Source: Oscillospiraceae bacterium (lineage in GTDB: Bacteria > Bacillota > Clostridia > Oscillospirales > UBA929). From it: a DNA stretch of 11,966 nucleotides. Position 1 is the stretch's first letter; every line of letters begins with the position of its first letter. The position numbers and the translations under genes are program-made. The DNA lies in the NCBI GenBank assembly GCA_031271325.1, contig JAISVY010000114.1, positions 1 through 11,966 on the forward strand. The letters run 5' to 3'. Below, one piece after another: positions 1 to 6,065 of the stretch. Below the pieces are notes generated by a model. It was not told the origin of the DNA. It was given only the letters and a program-made list of their open reading frames with translations, and did no database searches.

Positions 1-3000
1 GAGCAGACCGCCGACCGAGGTGATCGCCATCGGCTGCATCATTTCGGTACCCTGCCCGACGGCGAACATCATCATGCTCATCGCGACGATTGTGGTCAGC
101 GCCGTCATCAGGATCGGGCGCAAACGGATCCGCCCCGCTTCGACCAGCGCGTCTTTTTTCGACATCCCCTCTACCCGGCGGAGCTGGTTAACGCAGTCGA
201 CAAACACGATGCCGTTGTTGACGACGACGCCGGACAGCAGAATCAAACCGACCATTCCCACCACCGACAGCGGCATTCCGGCGATCATCAGCGCCGCGAA
301 ACCGCCGGTGAACGCCAGAGGGATGGTGAACATGACGATAAACGGCGAGAGCAGCGACTGGAATTGCGCCACCATGATCAGATAGATGAACACCAGCGCG
401 AGCGCCAGCATCAGATACAGGTCGTTGAACGATTCCTCGATCATCTCGGCTTGCCCGCCGACGGTGACGGAAATCCCTTCGGGCGGGGTATAGCCGTCCA
501 GCAGGCGCCCGATTTCGCCGTTGACAAGCCCGACGTTGTACCCTTCGGCGATCTCGCCGCTGACGGTGACATAACGGCTGCCGTCCTGCCGGTTGATCGA
601 GGTGAACCCGGTGTCTTCATAGATCTCGGCAATATCGGAGAGCGGCACGCTCTCGCCGGACGGATTTGTGAGGGTAAGCGATTGCAGCCCGGCAAAGTCC
701 GGCGCTTCCCATTCGCCGTCTTTCACGATCACCTCATGCGAAACGCCGGAGAAGGTCATCGATACCGAACCTTCCGGTTCGGCCAGCGCCTCGCTGACCG
801 CCATGTACACCTGCGCCACGGTCAGGCTGCGCCGCATCGCCGCGTCTTTATCCACACGGATGCGCCATTCGGGCGCGGCGTCGCGTGCCACGTCGGTAAC
901 GTCGGCCGTACCCTCGACCGAGCGCACGATTTCGGCGACTTCTATCGCGGCGTCCCGCAGATCGTCAAGCTCCCGCCCGGTGACGCTGACCGAAACGCCT
1001 TCGCCCATCAGCGTGCTTAAATCCCCGGCGCTGCCGCCCTGCACGGTTACCTCGTAACCCAACCCGGCGGTGCGGTCACGGATCTCCTGCGTCACCTGCT
1101 CGTTGGTCATGGTGCGCGGTTCGCGCAGAAGGATATACATCGACACTTCCGCAGACTGTGACGAACCGCCGCCGCCGAGTCCGCCCATCATCGCCATCAT
1201 TCCGCCGCCGCCGATCGTCGCGCCGACCGTTTCGACGTCTTCAATCGCGCGGATAAGGGCGGTAACCTCTTCGGCGGCTTCAACCGCCTCCTCAAACGCC
1301 GTGCCTTCGGGCATGGATACGCCGGCGGTAAGCTGCGGGGAATCCATCGCCGGGATCAGCTCGGTGCCCATACGCATGATTCCCCAACCCGAACCGGCAA
1401 ACAAAGCAACGGCGATCAGCAAGACCAGCCACTTGACTTTCAGCGCCGCGCCGAGAACCCTTCCGTACCAGTCGCGGAAACGGTTATAGATCTTGTGCTC
1501 CTTTTCCCGCATATTGCGGAAAACACCGCTGGCCGCCGCCGGAACCACCGACAGCGCCACCACCAAACTCGCGAGCAGCGAATACGCCAGCGTCAGCGCC
1601 AAGTCGGTAAAGAGCTGGCGGGTAAGCCCCTCGGTGAAGACAATCGGGAGGAATACCGCAATCGTCGTGAGCGTGGAGGCGGCAATCGCGCCCGCCACCT
1701 GCTTCGCGCCGTCAATCGCCGCGCGCTTGGCCGGGACGCCGAGGTTGCGCAGGCGGTATATGTTCTCAATCACGACGATCGAGTTGTCCACCAGCATACC
1801 GACCGCGAGCGCAAGCCCCGACATCGAGATGATGTTCAGCGAGATACCGGTAAAGTACATGGCGGTAAACGCGAGCATTAAGCTGATCGGGATCGAGATG
1901 CCGACGATCAGCGTCGGGCGCAGGTCGCGCAGGAAGAGAATCAGGATCAAAATCGCGAGCAGACCGCCCCATAAGAGGTTGGAGACGACCGAGTCGATGA
2001 TGATGTCGATGTATTCGCCCTGATTCATCAGCACGGCGAACTCCAGTCCCTCATGCTCCGCCGACAGCTCCTCCATCCGCGCGAGAATGCTGCCCGTGAC
2101 ATCGGAGGTGGAGAATTCGGATTGTTTCTGCATCGTGAGCATGACGGCAGGGCTGCCGTTTACGCGGGTGTATTCGGTGGAGCTGTTGTCTGTCGCGAAC
2201 ACCTCCGCGATGTCGGACAGGGTGACCGGTTCAAAGCCCTCGATACCCGGGTCGAACAGCAGCATCGAGGCGACTTCTTCCGCCGAGGGGAAGCGGTCGC
2301 CGACCCGAACCATATACTCCACGCCGTCTTCGGCGGTCACGCCGGCCGGCATCGAGAAGTTTTGCCCCTGCAAAAAGCCGGTGACGGTATCGACGGTCAG
2401 CAGCTCCTCAGGGATGCCGATGTCGGCGGGGTCCGGCTGTGCCGCCGGGGTTTCGCTCCCCTCCGGCAATTGCGTTATATCCGCGCCGGGAGGCAGTCCC
2501 GCCTGCATCAGAGCTTGCATCGACGCGGCGAGACGGTCGTTGACCTCGTCGATCTTCTCTTGGCGCAGGATGACGTTCAACTGGTTATGTATCAAGCCGG
2601 ACGAACTGACCGACGCCACGCCGGCTACGCCTTCCATTGCCGGGGCGATGTCGTCGCTAACCAGCGCCGACACCTCGTGGATCGATTTATCCTGCCAGTA
2701 TACCGCCGAAACCATGATCGGCAGCATGTTGGGGTTGAGCTTCAGGATCGTCGGCTTCCCGGCGTTTTCGGGCAGCTCGATCTGATCAAGCATCTCCCGC
2801 ATCTCGAGAGAGGCGGAATCCATGTTTGTAGAAGCCACAAACTCCATGATGACAACGGAGAAGTGCTCGCTGGACATTGACATGATGCTGTCGATCCCGC
2901 TCACGGTACCCACCCGCCCCTCAATCGGAACGGTGACGTCGGCTTCCACCTGCTCGGGGGTCATGCCCGGATAGGTGGTCATTACGACGGCATAGGGAAG

Positions 3001-3120
3001 GTTCATGCTGGGCAGCAGGTCGGTTTGCGTGTTGACAAACGACACCGCGCCGAGCACGATGATCAGAATAACCCCCACCAAGACGGTGAACGGTTTGCGG
3101 ACACTGAACTTTTCAAACAT
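1..3120 (-). CDS. RND-family efflux transporter (HAE1/AcrB-like), 3' end cut by window
   Basis: Proton-driven membrane exporter of the AcrB/SwrC type, probably expelling drugs, surfactants or lipids. The frame is open for 1040 codons from the ATG at 3120-3118 to base 1, so the C-terminus is missing; the usual family length is about 1030-1100 residues plus small extensions. A GGAGG site lies 8 bases before the ATG. The order is TM1 (about residues 11-28, after MFEKFSVRKPF), a first porter domain with VTVPIEGRVGTVSGID, TM2-TM6 from about 380, a second porter domain, and TM8 onwards. TM4 carries GMLVDNSIVVIENIYRL with D445-N446 where AcrB has two Asp. The later TM has GVVVNNGIVFVD (N968, N969). 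This pattern is typical of Gram-positive HAE1 pumps. Two low-complexity insertions are visible: a Pro/Ala/Asp linker around 218-240 and a Gly/Met loop at 637-655. No adaptor (MFP) gene lies upstream. The family is certain; the substrate is unknown. Confidence 0.95.
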   Translation of the reverse strand, partial: MFEKFSVRKPFTVLVGVILIIVLGAVSFVNTQTDLLPSMNLPYAVVMTTYPGMTPEQVEADVTVPIEGRVGTVSGIDSIMSMSSEHFSVVIMEFVASTNMDSASLEMREMLDQIELPENAGKPTILKLNPNMLPIMVSAVYWQDKSIHEVSALVSDDIAPAMEGVAGVASVSSSGLIHNQLNVILRQEKIDEVNDRLAASMQALMQAGLPPGADITQLPEGSETPAAQPDPADIGIPEELLTVDTVTGFLQGQNFSMPAGVTAEDGVEYMVRVGDRFPSAEEVASMLLFDPGIEGFEPVTLSDIAEVFATDNSSTEYTRVNGSPAVMLTMQKQSEFSTSDVTGSILARMEELSAEHEGLEFAVLMNQGEYIDIIIDSVVSNLLWGGLLAILILILFLRDLRPTLIVGISIPISLMLAFTAMYFTGISLNIISMSGLALAVGMLVDNSIVVIENIYRLRNLGVPAKRAAIDGAKQVAGAIAASTLTTIAVFLPIVFTEGLTRQLFTDLALTLAYSLLASLVVALSVVPAAASGVFRNMREKEHKIYNRFRDWYGRVLGAALKVKWLVLLIAVALFAGSGWGIMRMGTELIPAMDSPQLTAGVSMPEGTAFEEAVEAAEEVTALIRAIEDVETVGATIGGGGMMAMMGGLGGGGSSQSAEVSMYILLREPRTMTNEQVTQEIRDRTAGLGYEVTVQGGSAGDLSTLMGEGVSVSVTGRELDDLRDAAIEVAEIVRSVEGTADVTDVARDAAPEWRIRVDKDAAMRRSLTVAQVYMAVSEALAEPEGSVSMTFSGVSHEVIVKDGEWEAPDFAGLQSLTLTNPSGESVPLSDIAEIYEDTGFTSINRQDGSRYVTVSGEIAEGYNVGLVNGEIGRLLDGYTPPEGISVTVGGQAEMIEESFNDLYLMLALALVFIYLIMVAQFQSLLSPFIVMFTIPLAFTGGFAALMIAGMPLSVVGMVGLILLSGVVVNNGIVFVDCVNQLRRVEGMSKKDALVEAGRIRLRPILMTALTTIVAMSMMMFAVGQGTEMMQPMAITSVGGLL

Positions 3121-3167
3121 GGGGTACCCCTCCAACTTCACGCGCGGCTGCAACCGGCGCAAGCCTG

Positions 3168-3197
3168 AGTATACCCCCGCCGGCCGAGAGATGTCAA
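3168..3197 (-). promoter_or_regulatory. Sigma-A type promoter for the RND gene
   Basis: On the minus strand there is a perfect TTGACA (-35, bases 3197-3192) and a TATACT (-10, bases 3173-3168) separated by 18 bases. The predicted start near 3161 gives a leader of about 40 bases before the ATG at 3120. The RND gene can therefore be transcribed independently of the ABC operon that lies upstream on the same strand. Confidence 0.75.
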
Positions 3198-3239
3198 TCA
3201 GTTCTATTGAAATATTACAGAAGTTTTACAAATGAGACA

Positions 3240-3262
3240 CTCTAAAACCCTCATGTTCGCCG
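3240..3262. repeat. Dispersed short repeat, copy A
   Basis: CTCTAAAA-C-CCTC-A-TGTTCGCCG matches 10165-10187 in 21 of 23 positions on the same strand, about 6.9 kb away, and weaker similarity extends on both sides. Both copies are intergenic. This suggests a short genome-wide interspersed element, of which this copy has lost the right arm of the hairpin seen in copy B. Confidence 0.55.
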
Positions 3263-3295
3263 ATAAATACGACGCGCCGTGAACGTCCCCCCGGC

Positions 3296-3365
3296 GGAAG
3301 GGGGCTGCGGAGGAGAAACAACGCAGCCCTCGTCTTTAATTGTCAACTGTCAACTGTCAATTGTT
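3296..3365. repeat. Repeat unit copy 1: GC arm plus four AATTGTC-type heptamers
   Basis: This stretch matches 3405-3481 at a fixed offset of 109 bases. Over the shared 55 bases (3296-3350 against 3405-3459) I count four mismatches (at 3307, 3311, 3326 and 3347). It begins with GGAAGGGGG, continues through AGAAACAACGCA and CCCTCGTCTTT, and ends in four 7-base units at 3338-3365 (AATTGTC, AACTGTC, AACTGTC, AATTGTT). It does not code for anything I can support. It lies in the 359-base space between the ABC permease and the RND gene. Confidence 0.85.
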
Positions 3366-3374
3366 TACATCCCC

Positions 3375-3392
3375 TGGCGGCATTCGCCGCCA
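3375..3392. repeat. Perfect GC hairpin next to repeat copy 2
   Basis: TGGCGGC-ATTC-GCCGCCA is a 7-base-pair perfect stem with a four-base loop, directly abutting the 21-base palindrome at 3393-3413. Read on the minus strand, the two hairpins lie after the ABC permease stop, where they could slow readthrough or protect the 3' end of the ABC mRNA. Neither is followed by a T-run, so a standard intrinsic terminator is not supported. Confidence 0.7.
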
Positions 3393-3481
3393 CCCCCTTC
3401 CGCCGGAAGGGGGCTACGGGGGAGAAACAACGCAACCCTCGTCTTTAATTGTCAATTGTTAATTGTCAATTGTCAATTGTT
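3393..3481. repeat. Repeat unit copy 2: GC palindrome plus five AATTGTC-type heptamers
   Basis: The second copy of the unit starts with a perfect 21-base odd-centred palindrome (3393-3413, CCCCCTTCC-GCC-GGAAGGGGG). After the common middle it carries five heptamers at 3447-3481 (AATTGTC, AATTGTT, AATTGTC, AATTGTC, AATTGTT). The last heptamer overlaps the TAA stop codon of the ABC permease (bases 3482-3480). The different heptamer number in the two copies (four and five) suggests slippage. Similar short AATTGTC arrays occur in gut Clostridia genomes from general knowledge; I could not check this here. Confidence 0.85.
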
Positions 3482-5105
3482 AACATTTGCCGCCCAGCTG
3501 CCGCATTACGAGCATATCGCAGTTGTGCAGAACGCCTTTCGACGCCCAGAAAAAAGCGATGATCAGCACAATTTCCCAAACGCACAGTACCGCGACAGAC
3601 ACCGGGAGCGCCGCGCCCAGCACCGCCAGAACCACCGCCCCGGCGACGCCGGGCAGCATGACCAAAATAACCCCCAGCATATACAGCATGATCAGCAGCC
3701 CCGCGCTAATATCCATACCGGTAAACCGTAAAGACAGGAAATTAACGCCGACCAGCAGAAAGCAAAACAGCGTATACGCCAGTATCGAGACGGCGATCAG
3801 CGCGGCTCCGGCTCCGGCGGCGATTCCCGCCGGGATAAATATCAGCAGCGCCTCGCCGGCGGCCTTGAGCGCCACCTCGCCGTTGCTCCAGAGTATCTTT
3901 CTAAACGGGCTGTCGGGAACCAGATAGATATAGTGGCTGTATGTCTCCCGTATGCCGCGTCCCATGCCGATGAAAAACACCTGCAGATACATTGCGATGG
4001 CGAGCAGCACCACCATCGCGAGCGACGATTTCGACGTCCCCTGCGCCACCCCGTCCGTTCCCGTCGCCCGCGTCATAACAAACACCATCAAAAACGCTGT
4101 ACCCGCTTGCAGCAGCGAGGCGAACCCCCACAGCCCGAAACGGTTCGCGCGGAACGTCTCGCGAAGGTGCTTGAAGAAGAACGCCGATGCCCCGGTGCCG
4201 CGTACTCCCGTCGCCTTGACCCGGACGCGCTTGTTTGTCTCCAGATTGATCTTGCCTTCGGCGGCTTCGCGCTTCCGCTCAAACGCCGTTTCGGACGCCA
4301 CCAGCACGTCTTCGTAATAGTCCGGCTTGCCGATGTAGATCACGGCGACCAGCGCCGCGCCCAACGCGGTCAACAGCGAGAAAAACAGAATCCCGGCGGC
4401 GATGTCCCCGCCGAAAAAGGCGACGGTGCCGGCGGAAACCCAGCCCAGTATCGGCGTATAGGATACCGCCGGCGTTCTCAGCAGCGCGAGCAGCGCCGCC
4501 TGAAGATTTCCGTTCAGGGCTATGAACTGCCAAACGGCGGTGATCACCATCGGCAGAAAGAGCAGCGCGATCAAGACTTTCGCGAAGCGCTTGCGCCCCG
4601 GCCTGCCGTTGGTCAGGCTGTAGAGAACCAGTCCGAGGATCTGAATCACAACGGCGGCAAGCAGATACCCGCCGTAAAGGATGGCTACCCCGCCGAACCC
4701 CACGCCGAAGCTTTGCAGGGTTCCGGCTTGGAACAGGATGAAGACGCTTGCCAGCGCCATTGTCTTCAGTACGCGCGCAACGCCGTAAAGCAGCACCGAA
4801 CGCGGGCTGACCGGCGCGACGAACAGCAGGTTGACGTCCTCCATCGCAAAGAGAGTGCTGCCCTCCGACAGCCCTTGCCTCACCGCCGCCACGAAAAAGA
4901 GCAGCAAATAAACAAAAATCGCCCCGGTCAGCCAGCGGATATCCGGCGTTGACTCCGCCGTGTCTCCCGGCAGGAAAGAAGCTACGATCACGATGGCGAG
5001 AAAAAACAGGAAGACGATATACATCGCGAGTTTCTTTTTGTTGCGCACGATCTCCAGCAGGTTGTTCTTTAAACTTCTCAGCAGCAGAAAGGCGAGGCTG
5101 TTCAT
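3480..5105 (-). CDS. ABC exporter permease (putative ABC exporter, ABC_export-like)
   Basis: Membrane subunit of an ABC exporter, 541 residues, partner of the ATPase encoded immediately upstream. The protein starts with a basic amphipathic N-terminus (SLKNNLLEIVRNKKK) and has many hydrophobic segments, around 26-45, 59-77, 115-125, 140-163, 177-196, 225-258, 328-345, 361-380, 415-455, 466-495 and 499-522. A charged cytoplasmic loop lies at about 260-320. FAMEDVNLLFVAPVSPRS (87-104) and YIYLVPDSPFRKILW (392-406) look like matching positions in two halves. The ATG sits in an ATGA overlap with the ATPase stop and has GGAGG 7 bases upstream, so translation is probably coupled. The stop codon lies inside a heptamer repeat, so the extreme C-terminus (LGGKC) may be altered. 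The family assignment is from memory of the putative ABC exporter family; the substrate is unknown. Confidence 0.88.
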   Translation of the reverse strand: MNSLAFLLLRSLKNNLLEIVRNKKKLAMYIVFLFFLAIVIVASFLPGDTAESTPDIRWLTGAIFVYLLLFFVAAVRQGLSEGSTLFAMEDVNLLFVAPVSPRSVLLYGVARVLKTMALASVFILFQAGTLQSFGVGFGGVAILYGGYLLAAVVIQILGLVLYSLTNGRPGRKRFAKVLIALLFLPMVITAVWQFIALNGNLQAALLALLRTPAVSYTPILGWVSAGTVAFFGGDIAAGILFFSLLTALGAALVAVIYIGKPDYYEDVLVASETAFERKREAAEGKINLETNKRVRVKATGVRGTGASAFFFKHLRETFRANRFGLWGFASLLQAGTAFLMVFVMTRATGTDGVAQGTSKSSLAMVVLLAIAMYLQVFFIGMGRGIRETYSHYIYLVPDSPFRKILWSNGEVALKAAGEALLIFIPAGIAAGAGAALIAVSILAYTLFCFLLVGVNFLSLRFTGMDISAGLLIMLYMLGVILVMLPGVAGAVVLAVLGAALPVSVAVLCVWEIVLIIAFFWASKGVLHNCDMLVMRQLGGKC

Positions 5106-5809
5106 GTTACGTCCTCCCGCGGGTCCCCGATGATCGAGAAATACGCGTCTTCCAAAGAACCGACAGCTTCTTCCCGCCGCACCTCGCGGGCGATCCGCCC
5201 GTTCTGCATGATGAAGGTGACGTCCCAGTTTTCCTCCATGCTCTCGATGATGTGCGTGCTGATAATGATCGCCTTCCCCTCGCGGCGCAGGTCGAGGATC
5301 GCGCCTTTCAGCTCGCGGATGCCGTGCGGATCCAGCCCGACCAGCGGCTCGTCGAACACGACGGCGCTCGGCTGCGGCAGCAGCGCGCAGCAGACGCTGA
5401 TCTTTTGCTGCATCCCCTTAGACAGCTCTTTGCCCAGCTTATTGCGCTTGTCCTCAAGGTCGAAACGGCGAAGCAAACCGTCCGCCCGCTCCCGCCAGTC
5501 TTCCTCCAACCGGTACGCCTTCGCGATAAACTGCAGATGCTCGTCCACCGTCAGCATCGGGTACGGCGCGGGAAACTCCGGCACATAGCCGAGCAGGCGC
5601 TTTGCCTCCTCCGAACGGCAGTCGTGACCGCCAATCGAAACCGAACCCTCAAAGCGCAGCAGCCCGCAGATCGACTTGATCAGCGTGGATTTCCCCGCGC
5701 CGTTGGGTCCCAGCAGCACGCCAAGCTCCCCCGTGCCGACGTTCAGGCTGATGTTGTCGTTGGCAAGCACCTTTCCGTAACGCTTGGTCAGACCGAATAC
5801 GGTGATCAT
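5102..5809 (-). CDS. ABC transporter ATP-binding protein
   Basis: Cytoplasmic ATPase that powers export through the permease encoded next to it. It has 235 residues if translated from the ATG at 5809-5807, which I prefer: GGAG lies 8 bases upstream, while the in-frame TTG at 5815 is only 2 bases from it. With that start, the visible motifs are Walker A GPNGAGKST (34-42), a YVPE motif at the Q-loop with Glu78 instead of the usual Gln, a divergent signature LSKGMQQK (129-136), Walker B AVVFDEP with catalytic Glu154, a D-loop GLDP, and the switch His186 in STH. It is the first gene of a two-gene operon with a 4-base overlap. The LSKGM signature and Glu in the Q-loop occur in several bacterial export ATPases, so I do not read them as inactivating. 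Confidence 0.95.
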   Translation of the reverse strand: MITVFGLTKRYGKVLANDNISLNVGTGELGVLLGPNGAGKSTLIKSICGLLRFEGSVSIGGHDCRSEEAKRLLGYVPEFPAPYPMLTVDEHLQFIAKAYRLEEDWRERADGLLRRFDLEDKRNKLGKELSKGMQQKISVCCALLPQPSAVVFDEPLVGLDPHGIRELKGAILDLRREGKAIIISTHIIESMEENWDVTFIMQNGRIAREVRREEAVGSLEDAYFSIIGDPREDVT

Positions 5810-5841
5810 GGGCAAGTCTCCTTTTACTTTTAGTGCTGCCG

Positions 5842-5895
5842 AGCAACTCTTTTTCGCCCCGAAGCGCCGCAGGCGCGAGCGGTCGAAAAGAGCTG
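5842..5895 (-). promoter_or_regulatory. Long structured leader hairpin before the ABC ATPase
   Basis: The predicted leader of the ATPase mRNA is over 100 bases (start near 5923, ATG at 5809). It can fold into an outer stem of CTCTTTTCG (5892-5884) with CGAAAAAGAG (5856-5847, one unpaired A), a CCG/CGG step, and a perfect inner stem GCGCC-TGC-GGCGC (5876-5864). The Shine-Dalgarno lies about 20 bases beyond the outer stem. It may be an attenuator or an mRNA stabiliser, or simply another short palindromic repeat. No known riboswitch class is recognised. Confidence 0.5.
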
Positions 5896-5913
5896 TGAAG
5901 CATGACAGCGGTA

Positions 5914-5924
5914 TTGTGTAACAA
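5914..5924. promoter_or_regulatory. Candidate operator at the ABC operon start
   Basis: TTGT-GTA-ACAA is a short inverted repeat on the predicted transcription start of the ABC operon. It contains the heptamer GTAACAA (5918-5924), which recurs at 6033-6039 at the start of the divergent regulator gene. Binding by the regulator is an inference. Confidence 0.4.
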
Positions 5925-5929
5925 GCCCT

Positions 5930-5958
5930 ATACTACGCCCAATTTACACGTCTGTCAA
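5930..5958 (-). promoter_or_regulatory. Sigma-A type promoter for the ABC exporter operon
   Basis: On the minus strand a perfect TTGACA (5958-5953) is followed after 17 bases by TAGTAT (5935-5930). Transcription should begin near 5923, inside TTGTTACACAA (5924-5914), an inverted repeat with TTGT/ACAA arms that is a candidate operator. Confidence 0.8.
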
Positions 5959-5995
5959 GCGGCGGACGCCATTTACCGGATTACGATATTGCGTA

Positions 5996-6024
5996 TTGAC
6001 AAAAATACCGCGCTGTGTTATCAT
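5996..6024 (+). promoter_or_regulatory. Sigma-A type promoter for the ArsR/DUF2087 regulator
   Basis: A perfect TTGACA (5996-6001), 17 bases and TATCAT (6019-6024) give a predicted start near 6031 and a short leader before the Shine-Dalgarno AAAGGAG at 6051-6057. The promoter is back to back with the ABC operon promoter; the two -35 boxes are 37 bases apart. Confidence 0.8.
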
Positions 6025-6029
6025 GTAAT

Positions 6030-6043
6030 TACGTAACAACGTA
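6030..6043. promoter_or_regulatory. Candidate operator at the regulator start
   Basis: TACGT-AACA-ACGTA is a perfect 14-base inverted repeat just downstream of the -10 box, covering the predicted transcription start. A wider TGTTA (6016-6020)/TAACA (6034-6038) pair overlaps the -10. The position is typical of a repressor site, and it shares GTAACAA with the ABC promoter. Confidence 0.5.
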
Positions 6044-6065
6044 TATTTATAAAGGAGATGAGAAC

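Noticed and set aside
364..1020. Long open frames on the plus strand across 20-3235
   Set aside because: They lie opposite the RND gene, which has continuous family motifs for 1040 codons on the minus strand. Their own translations are rich in His, Arg and Ser and show no recognisable domain.
3933..4952. A 339-codon plus-strand frame opposite the ABC permease
   Set aside because: It is very rich in Arg, Gln and His, as expected of an antisense GC-rich frame, and the minus strand encodes a coherent membrane protein with a Shine-Dalgarno and operon overlap.
5810..5903. A possible leader peptide starting at the ATG at 5903 on the minus strand
   Set aside because: There is no Shine-Dalgarno before it, and the frame runs deep into the ATPase gene rather than ending near its start. 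The sequence is better explained as a structured leader.
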